Assembly: GCA_947588205.1 (NCBI GenBank)
Contig: CANPYG010000016.1
Location: forward strand, 1 to 38,282
DNA length: 38,282 bases
Direction: 5' to 3'
Source: an uncultured Acetatifactor sp.
Lineage (GTDB): Bacteria; Bacillota; Clostridia; Lachnospirales; Lachnospiraceae
Every line of letters begins with the position of its first letter. Position 1 is the first letter of the stretch. The notes beneath the pieces were generated by a model that worked only from the letters and a program-made list of their open reading frames with translations, had not been told where the DNA came from and ran no database searches. Position numbers and translations under genes: made by a program. Of this stretch, positions 7,462-14,401 are shown one piece after another.

Positions 7462-8787
7462 CTATAATGCACAATGCTTTCTCCAGGTTCCCTTAAGATA
7501 TCTCCCCGCAAAGCATATCACCCGGAAAATCCAGTCCATGACCATGGCAATCCACACGCCGATGGCTCCCATTTCCATATTTACCCCCAGGATATAGCTG
7601 AAGCCGATACGGAAGACCCACATGGAAAAAATAGCGATCACCATGGTATATTTTACATCGTTGCAGGCACGGAGCATATTAGGCAGGACAAAGGACGCCG
7701 GCCAAAGGAACATGGCAATCCCGTTATGGATCATTACAAGCTGATACGCCAGATCAGTAGTATCCTTGCCCAGCCCATAAAACGCCAGAATTTGATGCAG
7801 GAAAAGGAGCATCGTTGTATTGCATAAAATGGTGAAGAAATATGTAATCCCCAGCAGCTTCTTCGTGTAATAACGCACCTGCGCCAGGTCCCCAGCGCCC
7901 ACGCAGCGCCCAATGACTGCAATCATGGCAAGATTCATAGCCTGCCCTATGATACAGCCCATGCTGTCCAGGCTGTTCGCCACTCCGTTCGCTGCGATCT
8001 GCACAGTACCGAAGCCCGCAATAATGCTGACCACAAGCACACGCCCCAGCTGGAAGATCCCGTTTTCGATTCCGCTGGGAATACCGATGAAAAGAATCTT
8101 CTTCACCACCGCAATCTCAAACCGGAACCTTCCGGGAATCAGATGAACGGTATTTTGCGGATTCAGAAGCAGAATATACAACACAATTCCTGCTACGGCG
8201 CGGGATACCAGGGTGGGAACCGCAACCCCGGCAACGCCCATATGCAGCACGAACAGGCAAAAAGCGTTGCCCCCGATATTGATGATGTTCATCAAAATAG
8301 ATACCTTCAAAGTGATCCTGGAATTGCCCATGGAACGGAAAAGCGCCGCGCATGCATTATAAACTGCCAGAAAAGGGAAGGACAGCGCCGATATCAGCAG
8401 ATAGATAATGGCGTCGTCCATAACTTCTTTTTCAATGCTTCCAAAAAAAAGCTTCAGGACAGGTTTATGGAAAAGCATCACAAGGGCAGAAATCCCTATG
8501 GTGATAAGGCCCGCCGTATAGATCAACTGCTTTGCCGAATGGCAGGCATCCTCCGTTTTGCCTGCACCGAGGAATTGGGACGTCACCACCGCGCCTCCGG
8601 TCGCCAACGCGGCAAGAATACTTATTATGAGGTTATTGAGCATATCCACCAGGGACACTCCCGACACAGCCGCTTCCCCCACGGAGGAAATCATCATCGT
8701 ATCCGCCATGCCCACGGTGATGGCCAGCGCCTGCTCCAACACAAGCGGTATGATCAGCTTTTTTAGGTCTTTATTACTGAATAACAC
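7462..8787 (-). CDS. MATE family multidrug/cation exporter
   Basis: 441 aa with about twelve membrane segments in two similar halves. It starts KDLKKLIIPLVLEQALAITVGMADTMMIS, the characteristic MATE N-terminal helix with the PLVLEQ and GMADTMM motifs, and has VTSQFLGAGK at about residue 68, the loop following helix 2. MATE proteins export cationic drugs or metabolites using Na+ or H+ gradients; the substrate is not predictable. The start is a GTG at 8787, with AGGA close by (spacing 3) and AGGAAAG further upstream, so initiation is not clean. The 14-bp repeat array lies directly upstream. TatD is 147 bp upstream on the same strand. Confidence 0.93.
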   Translation of the reverse strand: MLFSNKDLKKLIIPLVLEQALAITVGMADTMMISSVGEAAVSGVSLVDMLNNLIISILAALATGGAVVTSQFLGAGKTEDACHSAKQLIYTAGLITIGISALVMLFHKPVLKLFFGSIEKEVMDDAIIYLLISALSFPFLAVYNACAALFRSMGNSRITLKVSILMNIINIGGNAFCLFVLHMGVAGVAVPTLVSRAVAGIVLYILLLNPQNTVHLIPGRFRFEIAVVKKILFIGIPSGIENGIFQLGRVLVVSIIAGFGTVQIAANGVANSLDSMGCIIGQAMNLAMIAVIGRCVGAGDLAQVRYYTKKLLGITYFFTILCNTTMLLFLHQILAFYGLGKDTTDLAYQLVMIHNGIAMFLWPASFVLPNMLRACNDVKYTMVIAIFSMWVFRIGFSYILGVNMEMGAIGVWIAMVMDWIFRVICFAGRYLKGTWRKHCAL

Positions 8788-8807
8788 AGTCCTGTCACTT
8801 CTTTCCT

Positions 8808-8917
8808 GATATGTTTCTTTCCTATACTTTTCCCATTCGTTTCTTCCTATTTCCCTTTTTCGATTTCCCTTTTCCTATTTTTCTTTCCCTGTTTCCCTTT
8901 TCCGATACGTTTTTCCC
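8808..8917. repeat. 14-bp purine-rich tandem array in the MATE leader
   Basis: Six consecutive 14-bp units occupy 8834-8917. On the coding minus strand they read GGGAAAAACGTATC, GGAAAAGGGAAACA, GGGAAAGAAAAATA, GGAAAAGGGAAATC, GAAAAAGGGAAATA and GGAAGAAACGAATG. Decayed 11-bp and 15-bp units follow at 8808-8833. The array fills the spacer between the tatD stop and the MATE start, and its units keep a GGAAA core that resembles an SD. Confidence 0.75.
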
Positions 8918-8934
8918 ATCGTCCAAACGGGCCA

Positions 8935-9705
8935 TCAGGGATGCATCCGATAAAGCCCGCAGGCGTTTTCCCAGGTGATACGCTCTACTTCTTCGCAGGC
9001 GATCCCTTTTATCCTTGCCATTTCCTGCACCACATAGGAAAGATTCAAAGAGCTGTTGCGTTTTCCCCTAAAGGGCACCGGAGTCAGATATGGGCAATCC
9101 GTCTCCAGAACAATCCTGTCCATGGGAATATACTCCACCGCTTCCTTTAATTTATTTGCGTTCTTATAGGTCAGCACGCCCCCTATGCCGAAGAAAAATC
9201 CCATCTCCAGAAAAATCCTGGCGCTCTCCTTCGTATAACTGAAGCAATGGAGCACGCCCCCTATCTCCTTTGCTTTCTCCGCCGTCATGATATCTATGGT
9301 ATCCTTGGCAGCCTCCCTGGAATGAATTACCACAGGCAGACCGACTTCCCTGGCAAGCTGCAGCTGACGCGCAAACCATCTCTTCTGCGTTTCCCGGTTC
9401 GGCGTATCCCAGTGATAATCCAGACCGATCTCGCCTACCGCAACGCATTTCGGAAGCGCACACTTCTCCTTCAGCCACATGAAGGATGCTTCGTCCAGTT
9501 CTGCGGTGTCCGAAGGATGAACGCCCAAAGCCCCATAAATATAAGAATATTTTCCCATCAGTCCAATGGTTCTCCTGCACCCCTCCAGGCTGGAGCCGAT
9601 ATTCGTTACCCTGCCGATTCCCCGATCAGGCAGACTTGCCAGCAACGCTTCCCGGTCTTCATCAAAAGCATCATCATCATAATGCGCATGTGTGTCGAAT
9701 ATCAT
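8935..9705 (-). CDS. tatD: TatD family metal-dependent DNase/hydrolase
   Basis: 256 aa from the ATG at 9705, which has AAAGGA upstream and gives the family N terminus MIFDTHAHYDDDAF. The longer open frame runs into the tRNA-Lys gene and is not used. Metal and catalytic motifs are all visible: HAH near residue 6, VAVGEIGLDYHW (Glu), PVVIHSREA (His), GVLHCFSYT (His) and VLETDCPYLTP (Asp). TatD enzymes are TIM-barrel 3'-5' exonucleases or deoxyribonucleases acting in the cytoplasm. It follows tRNA-Lys by 98 bp on the same strand and could be co-transcribed from the tRNA promoter. Confidence 0.95.
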   Translation of the reverse strand: MIFDTHAHYDDDAFDEDREALLASLPDRGIGRVTNIGSSLEGCRRTIGLMGKYSYIYGALGVHPSDTAELDEASFMWLKEKCALPKCVAVGEIGLDYHWDTPNRETQKRWFARQLQLAREVGLPVVIHSREAAKDTIDIMTAEKAKEIGGVLHCFSYTKESARIFLEMGFFFGIGGVLTYKNANKLKEAVEYIPMDRIVLETDCPYLTPVPFRGKRNSSLNLSYVVQEMARIKGIACEEVERITWENACGLYRMHP

Positions 9706-9803
9706 CGCTTTTCCTTTCTTATAAAACCAAATGATCATCCCGCCAGATTTTAAGTAAGAAAAAAGCTCCAAAACCCGCCATTTAGCGAATCCCGGGGCTT
9801 CCG

Positions 9804-9876
9804 TGCGCCGCCAGGGGCTCGAACCCTGGACACCCTGATTAAGAGTCAGGTGCTCTACCAACTGAGCTAGCAGCGC
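9804..9876 (-). tRNA. tRNA-Lys (anticodon CUU)
   Basis: 73 nt. Acceptor arms GCGCTGC and GCGGCGC pair with one G-U; D-loop AGCTCAGTTGGTAGAGC, anticodon stem-loop CCTGACTCTTAATCAGG (anticodon CTT), T-loop GGTTCGAGCC, discriminator A. No CCA is encoded, so the CCA-adding enzyme at 34980-36320 is needed. Confidence 0.97.
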
Positions 9877-9902
9877 TTACTTGTTTCCTAAGCACGTTGT
9901 AG

Positions 9903-9931
9903 ATTATACTATATGTTTTTCGGAATTGCAA
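9903..9931 (-). promoter_or_regulatory. Sigma-A promoter of tRNA-Lys
   Basis: -35 TTGCAA (9926-9931), 17-bp spacer, -10 TATAAT (9903-9908) on the minus strand, about 27 bases before the tRNA 5' end. Confidence 0.85.
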
Positions 9932-9960
9932 GAGGTTTTTTCATTTTTTTTATCTTTTCT

Positions 9961-10146
9961 GTAACAGTTCAGCCAGCCGCCTGATTTGATGGAAAATCGT
10001 GCTTGCACGAATTTTCCATCATGTCTGGCGGCTGAGGGAGCGCCATTTTATGAGCAAAGGAAGTATGTCCGCTCCTTTGGAGCGGACTTGGAAGCGACGG
10101 AAAGCGCGCAAGCGCGGCTTTGCGAATGTCGCAGCTGAACTGTTAC
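9961..10146. mobile_element. 186-bp nested palindromic element with 13-bp terminal inverted repeats (MITE-like or structured RNA)
   Basis: GTAACAGTTCAGC (9961-9973) is repeated in perfect inversion as GCTGAACTGTTAC (10134-10146). Inside are CAGCCGCC/GGCGGCTG (9974-9981 with 10027-10034), a 15-bp stem GATGGAAAA...TTTTCCATC with a TT loop (9988-10020), a perfect 9-bp stem GTCCGCTCC/GGAGCGGAC (10067-10087) and GCGAC/GTCGC (10094-10098 with 10128-10132). T-rich flanks TCTTTTCT (9953-9960) and TCTTTTTT (10147-10154) could be an imperfect target duplication. No credible ORF lies inside. A TTTTTT tract after the right end would also let it act as a terminator. Confidence 0.6.
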
Positions 10147-10194
10147 TCTTTTTTCTGTCTTTTCTCTGTCTGCCGAAAAATATTTTTCGATACC

Positions 10195-10223
10195 TTGACA
10201 GTTGGCGCAAAGTAAAGTATAGT
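10195..10223 (+). promoter_or_regulatory. Sigma-A promoter of thiT
   Basis: -35 TTGACA (10195-10200), 17-bp spacer, -10 TATAGT (10218-10223). It lies just upstream of the TPP aptamer and just downstream of the palindromic element. Confidence 0.85.
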
Positions 10224-10250
10224 AATGCATGTTACATACAATACTATCAT

Positions 10251-10339
10251 TTGCTAGGGGTGCACATCGCTGAGACTGAATCCTACGGATTCTAACCCTC
10301 ACTACTTGACCCGGATAATACCGGCGTAAGGAAGCAGAC
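10251..10339 (+). promoter_or_regulatory. TPP (thi-box) riboswitch aptamer
   Basis: Conserved thi-box blocks appear in order: GGGGTGC, GCTGAGA (about 10269-10275), AACCC, then TTGACCCGGATAATACCGGCGTAAGGAAGCA, which is the pyrophosphate-sensing half (CCGGATAATACCGGCGTAAGG). Outer strands TGCT (10252-10255) and AGCA (about 10333-10337) can form P1. It precedes thiT, a known target class. Binding of thiamine pyrophosphate is expected to reduce thiT expression. Confidence 0.95.
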
Positions 10340-10461
10340 GTTTATATGAGATTCCCGCAGATATAAGATTTTCAGGTGTAAGATTTCCTCCGAATATGTG
10401 AATTTCTCCGATATGTGATTTCCCTGAAAAAGGGAACTCCCTGAATAAGGGAAATTCATCC
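10340..10461. repeat. Seven degenerate 17-18 bp units filling the thiT riboswitch leader
   Basis: Units begin at 10340, 10357, 10374, 10392, 10410, 10427 and 10444. Examples: GAATATGTGAATTTCTCC (10392-10409), GATATGTGATTTCCCTG (10410-10426), AAAAAGGGAACTCCCTG (10427-10443), AATAAGGGAAATTCATCC (10444-10461). The last units form two small hairpins around TCCCTGAA-AAGGGA. Several units end in CCTCC or CTCC, complementary to the thiT SD (AAGGAGG), so they could take part in antitermination. Confidence 0.55.
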
Positions 10462-10531
10462 GGCACGGACATAAGGTATGGGGATTGCTGCCTGCATCTG
10501 ACGGATATCCCGGCATAAACGCGATGACCGC

Positions 10532-10561
10532 CCTCCTTGCATAATCAAAGGAGGCTTTTTT
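10532..10561 (+). terminator. Riboswitch expression platform: terminator hairpin that also contains the thiT SD
   Basis: CCTCCTT (10532-10538) pairs with AAGGAGG (10548-10554), followed by C and six T (10556-10561), then the ATG at 10562. AAGGAGG is the only good SD for thiT, so the same hairpin can stop transcription and hide the ribosome-binding site. Confidence 0.8.
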
Positions 10562-11224
10562 ATGCAATTAGTTAATGTTGACGGCGAACTGACTATATTA
10601 GGTTATGCCGTATGTATCCTGGCTATGATCCTTCTGTTTGCGGCTGCAGCCCTGCTCTACCGCAGGAAGCACGAATCTGCCAGGCTGTCCACCAAACAGC
10701 TGGTATGCTGCGCGGCAGTTATGGCGCTGGCCTTCGTCACATCCTTTATCCCGGTAGGCCCCGAGCTGCCTTACGGCGGCAAGGTTAGCCTGTTCAGTAT
10801 GCTTTTTATCTGTCTGGCGGGCTACTGGTACGGACCCGGAGTGGGGCTTACCACAGGGCTTGCCTACGGTATCCTGCAGTTCCTGCAGGAACCCTACGTC
10901 CTGAGCTTTTTCCAGGTATGCTGCGATTATATCCTTGCCTTTGCCGCGCTGGGTGCGGCAGGCTTCTTCTGGAAGAGCAAAAACGGACTGTTAAAGGGTT
11001 ATCTCCTGGGAATCTTCCTGCGGGGAGCATTCCACACCCTGGGCGGATACCTGTACTGGATGGATTATATGCCTGAAAACTTTCCCAAGGAACTGGCAGC
11101 GTTCTATCCGATCATTTATAATTATTCCTACATCCTGTTGGAGGGTCTGCTCACTGTGGTCGTGATTTCACTGCCTCCCGTAGCGAAGGCATTGAAGCAG
11201 GCGAAAAGGATCGCGGTGGAGTGA
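10562..11224 (+). CDS. thiT: ECF transporter S component for thiamine, ThiT
   Basis: 220 aa with about six membrane segments. An added N-terminal helix (about residues 13-34) is followed by the ThiT core: MALAFVTSFIPVGPELPYGGKVSLFSMLFI, GYWYGPGVGLTTGLAYGILQF and PYVLSFFQVCCDYILAFAALG, regions that form the thiamine pocket in ThiT. ThiT is the substrate-binding subunit of an energy-coupling factor transporter and needs the shared EcfAA'T module, which is not in the window. The TPP riboswitch upstream strongly supports the substrate. AAGGAGG lies seven bases before the ATG. It converges on the ArsP_2 gene. Confidence 0.95.
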   Translation: MQLVNVDGELTILGYAVCILAMILLFAAAALLYRRKHESARLSTKQLVCCAAVMALAFVTSFIPVGPELPYGGKVSLFSMLFICLAGYWYGPGVGLTTGLAYGILQFLQEPYVLSFFQVCCDYILAFAALGAAGFFWKSKNGLLKGYLLGIFLRGAFHTLGGYLYWMDYMPENFPKELAAFYPIIYNYSYILLEGLLTVVVISLPPVAKALKQAKRIAVE

Positions 11225-11276
11225 GATAGAATAATTCCGGCATATATCCAAAAGGACGGCAGGAGAGGGGAATCCT

Positions 11277-12119
11277 CTACAGTAAGATTCCCACGACAAC
11301 TCCGATTACATACAGCAAGCCAATGATCATCGCATTTTCCCTGCGGTCATGATTCATTCTGCATAATACCAGGACGCCTACCCCCGTGCCGGTCAGGAGT
11401 CCTGCCATCATCGTGCCGAAGTTCATCGCCTGTTGAAGATAAAGCTGAGTTACAACGATGGAGCCGACACAATTGGGAATCAGCCCCACCAGTCCTGAAA
11501 CCGCAGGACCTATCACAGGATGATTCGTCAGAATATCCGCAAGAATATCCTCTCCGCCGAAATGAAGAAGAAGATTCAGCGCAAAGGTGATCAGCAGAAT
11601 AAAAAAAGTAATCTGCAGGGTATGCATGACTGCAGAGCGAAGGACTCCCTTTTCACACTGGCAATGCTCCTGTTCGCAGAGGTGATGGATATGATGATGC
11701 TCTTCCTCATGCTCCTGCACGTCCTTCATCCTTGAGGAGAAAAGATCCACACAGAACCCGGCAGCCATCCCGATGACAATTTTCAGGAGAAGAATCCGGG
11801 CGATCAATCCCCATTCCGCACGTTCTGAAAGCAGGATCGGCAGCATTTCATCCGAAGTGGACAGATAAATCGCGAACAGGGATCCCAGGGAAATCACCCT
11901 GCCTGCATATAGATTGGAAGCCGCTGCGGAAAAACCGCACTGCGGCACAACGCCGGCAAGGCTTCCCAGCAAAGGACCCCATTTGCCTGCCCTGCGGGCA
12001 GCCGATTCCATTTTTTCACTAGCCTTATGCTCCAGATATTCCATGGCAAGATAGGTCAGGAACAAAAAGGGCACCAGCCTGACAGTATCTATGATCGTAT
12101 GCTCTATAACGTGTATCAT
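11277..12119 (-). CDS. ArsP_2-type putative metal (manganese/arsenic) transporter
   Basis: 280 aa with about eight membrane segments in two halves that share a motif: GVVPQCGFSAAASNLY (residues 56-71) and GLIPNCVGSIVVTQLYL (212-228). This P-x-C pair is the hallmark of the PF11449 'putative manganese transporter / arsenic efflux' family. The cytosolic loop between the halves (137-156) is rich in His, Cys and acidic residues (HEEEHHHIHHLCEQEHCQC), suggesting metal binding. The substrate is not proved. No yybP-ykoY riboswitch is visible upstream. It is 60 bp downstream of the RlmI-family gene, with three 15-bp repeats in that spacer, so the two are probably co-transcribed. Confidence 0.8.
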   Translation of the reverse strand: MIHVIEHTIIDTVRLVPFLFLTYLAMEYLEHKASEKMESAARRAGKWGPLLGSLAGVVPQCGFSAAASNLYAGRVISLGSLFAIYLSTSDEMLPILLSERAEWGLIARILLLKIVIGMAAGFCVDLFSSRMKDVQEHEEEHHHIHHLCEQEHCQCEKGVLRSAVMHTLQITFFILLITFALNLLLHFGGEDILADILTNHPVIGPAVSGLVGLIPNCVGSIVVTQLYLQQAMNFGTMMAGLLTGTGVGVLVLCRMNHDRRENAMIIGLLYVIGVVVGILL

Positions 12120-12126
12120 GCCGCTT

Positions 12127-12171
12127 CTCCTGTTTTCCTGCTTTTTGTTTCCCCGCTTTTTGTTTTCCCGC
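12127..12171. repeat. 3 × 15-bp purine-rich tandem repeat before the metal transporter start
   Basis: On the coding minus strand: GCGGGAAAACAAAAA (12157-12171), GCGGGGAAACAAAAA (12142-12156) and GCAGGAAAACAGGAG (12127-12141). The last unit supplies the CAGGAG ribosome-binding site seven bases before the ATG at 12119. Confidence 0.75.
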
Positions 12172-12179
12172 CGTGCTCC

Positions 12180-13379
12180 CTACTTTTCTTCACACACCTG
12201 GAAAATATAAAACTTCAGGTAATAGGACTGTTCCGCTGCCCAGAGGATCGGATGATCACAGGCCTGGGTACGGAATTCTACCTGGCGCAGTCTCTTATGC
12301 GCGCCATTCGCCGCTTCCCGTATAGTCTTCGCGAACAGCTCGGGATCCATAAAATGGGAGCAAGAGCAGGTGACGAGGAAGCCTCCGTCCCTGATCAGCC
12401 TCATCCCTCTCAGATTGATCTCCCGATATCCCTTTACCGCATTCTTCACAGAATTACGGGACTTGGTGAAAGCGGGCGGATCCAGGATCACCACATCGTA
12501 CTGCTCTTTCTGTGCTTCCAGACGCGGGAGCAGTTCAAACACATCCTCGCAGGAAAACCTCACCCGCTCCTCAAGACCATTGAGGCGTGCGTTTTCCTTG
12601 GCCTGCTCAACCGCCAGCTCGGATGAATCCACCCCCAGCACATCTGCCGCTCCTGCCGCACCCGCGTTCAATGCAAAGGAACCCGTATGCGTAAAACAGT
12701 CCAGGACCCTTTTCCCCTTACAGAAACGCCTGATGGCAGCGCGGTTATTTTTCTGATCCAGGAAAAAGCCGGTCTTCTGCCCATCCTCTACATCCACAAT
12801 ATAATGGACGCCGTTTTCTACAATTTCCACCTTTGTATCGAAGGGTTCCCCGATAAAGCCCTTATGCCGCTCCATCCCTTCCTGCTCCCTCACCTTGGCG
12901 TCGCTGCGCTCATAGACTCCGCGGATCCGGATGCCATCCTCCAAAAGCACGCGTTTAACAGCATCTAAAATGACCAGCTTCCAGCGGTCAATCCCCAGCG
13001 CCAGCGATTCCACCACCAAGACATCGGAAAATTTATCAACCACAAGCCCCGGAAGAAAATCCGCTTCCCCAAAGATCAGGCGGCAGCTGTCCGTATCGAT
13101 GGTCTGCTTCCGGTACTCCCAGGCGTCCCTCACCCTTGCCTCCATGAACGACTCGTCGATCACCGTATTTTTTCTGCGGGAAAGCAGACGAACCGTTATC
13201 TTTGAATTGGTGTTGATAAAGCCGACGCCCAGAAAAAAGCCGTCGAAATCATGAACCTCCACAATATCGCCGTTCTCAAAGGCACCCTCTATCGCCGCGA
13301 TCTCATTATCATATACCCACATTCCGCCCGCCTTCAGCGTGCGTCCTTCTCCCTTTTTTAAAGTGCAAACTGCCTGCAT
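12180..13379 (-). CDS. Class I SAM-dependent rRNA methyltransferase, RlmI/RlmK family
   Basis: 399 aa, the usual length for this family. A PUA-like RNA-binding domain occupies about residues 1-75, then the linker domain, then a Rossmann methyltransferase: motif I KRVLDCFTHTGSFALNAGA (223-241), motif II VLGVDSS (about 247-253), motif IV LDPPAFTK (299-306) and TCSCSHF (337-343), which contains the catalytic-type cysteine. RlmI methylates C5 of a cytosine in 23S rRNA in other bacteria; the exact base here is not known. Promoter at 13460-13488. The start at 13379 matches the family N terminus. Confidence 0.9.
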   Translation of the reverse strand: MQAVCTLKKGEGRTLKAGGMWVYDNEIAAIEGAFENGDIVEVHDFDGFFLGVGFINTNSKITVRLLSRRKNTVIDESFMEARVRDAWEYRKQTIDTDSCRLIFGEADFLPGLVVDKFSDVLVVESLALGIDRWKLVILDAVKRVLLEDGIRIRGVYERSDAKVREQEGMERHKGFIGEPFDTKVEIVENGVHYIVDVEDGQKTGFFLDQKNNRAAIRRFCKGKRVLDCFTHTGSFALNAGAAGAADVLGVDSSELAVEQAKENARLNGLEERVRFSCEDVFELLPRLEAQKEQYDVVILDPPAFTKSRNSVKNAVKGYREINLRGMRLIRDGGFLVTCSCSHFMDPELFAKTIREAANGAHKRLRQVEFRTQACDHPILWAAEQSYYLKFYIFQVCEEK

Positions 13380-13459
13380 TCTGTTCTCCCTTCTCTTATG
13401 GAGTCTTCCGCTCGGCGGATTCTTCCACCCGCTTATTTTTGCCTTTCAGGACATGCTTT

Positions 13460-13488
13460 ATAATACTATACTTTTTCCCCGGATTCAA
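13460..13488 (-). promoter_or_regulatory. Sigma-A promoter of the RlmI-family/metal transporter unit
   Basis: -35 TTGAAT (13483-13488), 17-bp spacer, -10 TATTAT (13460-13465) on the minus strand, about 80 bases before the start at 13379. Confidence 0.7.
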
Positions 13489-13564
13489 GAAGCTTTTCTC
13501 CCGGGCGGTTAAATCCAGGGCGTTTTAGGGCGTATTGTTTTCTACAAGATTCAACAGATGGTTA

Positions 13565-13593
13565 TTGTCAATTCAAAAAGAATGAATTATAAT
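13565..13593 (+). promoter_or_regulatory. Sigma-A promoter of the Uma2 gene
   Basis: -35 TTGTCA (13565-13570), 17-bp spacer, -10 TATAAT (13588-13593), followed by SD GAGGAGG (13617-13623). Confidence 0.85.
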
Positions 13594-13630
13594 AAAGAAA
13601 GCAAATGATAAATTTAGAGGAGGCATTATT

Positions 13631-14161
13631 ATGGCTTTGTCACAGGACAGTTTTTATACAATAAAGGATATCTACGGACTACCGGAGGGGGAGCGCGCCG
13701 AGCTAATCAACGGGAGGATTTTTTATACAACGCCTCCCGGAAGAACACACCAACGCATTCTATTGACCCTGGCGATTAAAATATCACAATACCTTGAGAA
13801 TTCCAGCGGAGCCGGGGAGGTATACATTTCACCATTTACCGTAATCCTGAACGAGGACGACCGGACCTACGTTGAGCCGGATCTTTGCGTAATCTGCAGC
13901 AACAGCAAGCTGAGTGAGGAAGGCTGCATCGGCGCGCCCGACTGGGTGATCGAGGTGGTTTCTCCGGGAAGCAAATATATTGATTATTCTACCAAGCTTT
14001 TCGCCTACCGCGCAGCCGGCGTGCGGGAATATTGGATCGTGGATCCCCTCAAAAACAGGATCACTGTATATTATTTTGAGAAGGACCGCACAGAGGAATT
14101 CGATTTTGCGGATCATGTGCCCGTGGGAATTTTATCCGGGTTTTATATCAACCTGGCGTAG
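13631..14161 (+). CDS. Uma2 family (DUF820) PD-(D/E)XK nuclease-like protein
   Basis: 176 aa. The Uma2 pattern is complete: AELINGRIFYTTPPGRTHQRI near the N terminus, VEPDLCVI (about residues 77-84, acidic metal ligands), PDWVIEVVSPGS (about 101-112, the ExV element) and K at the start of KLFAYRAAGVREYWIVDP. The fold is a PD-(D/E)XK nuclease; the role is unknown, although the family is often abundant in cyanobacteria and scattered elsewhere. It is a single plus-strand gene among minus-strand neighbours, with its own promoter, an ideal SD and two hairpins after the stop, so it looks like an independently acquired cassette. Confidence 0.9.
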   Translation: MALSQDSFYTIKDIYGLPEGERAELINGRIFYTTPPGRTHQRILLTLAIKISQYLENSSGAGEVYISPFTVILNEDDRTYVEPDLCVICSNSKLSEEGCIGAPDWVIEVVSPGSKYIDYSTKLFAYRAAGVREYWIVDPLKNRITVYYFEKDRTEEFDFADHVPVGILSGFYINLA

Positions 14162-14174
14162 AACCAGGGTAAGA

Positions 14175-14198
14175 AACGTGCGCCGCCGGGCGCACGTT
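14175..14198. other. Perfect 10-bp hairpin after the Uma2 stop
   Basis: AACGTGCGCC (14175-14184), GCCG loop, GGCGCACGTT (14189-14198). No U-tract follows; the true terminator is the next hairpin. Confidence 0.6.
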
Positions 14199-14200
14199 AG

Positions 14201-14235
14201 AAAAAAGCCGCCCCGTACTATGGAGGCGGCTTTTT
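14201..14235. terminator. Bidirectional rho-independent terminator
   Basis: AAAAAAGCCGCC (14201-14212) pairs with GGCGGCTTTTT (14225-14235). It ends the Uma2 transcript on the plus strand and the tRNA-Pro transcript on the minus strand. Confidence 0.9.
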
Positions 14236-14243
14236 AACTCTCG

Positions 14244-14317
<74 letters not shown>

Positions 14318-14401
14318 CTTTCTTACAGCTGTAAAGGCTTATGCCCTATAGATGAAGCAAAACCCCACATATTACGGTCAATTTCCTTTAACAACAGTAA
14401 G

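Noticed and set aside
9706-9861. N-terminal extension of tatD running into tRNA-Lys
   Set aside because: The extra 52 residues are a translation of the tRNA gene and spacer; the ATG at 9705 has an SD and the family N terminus.
11225-12179. yybP-ykoY manganese riboswitch for the metal transporter
   Set aside because: The spacer upstream of the transporter is only 60 bp and is filled by 15-bp repeats; no aptamer motif is visible.
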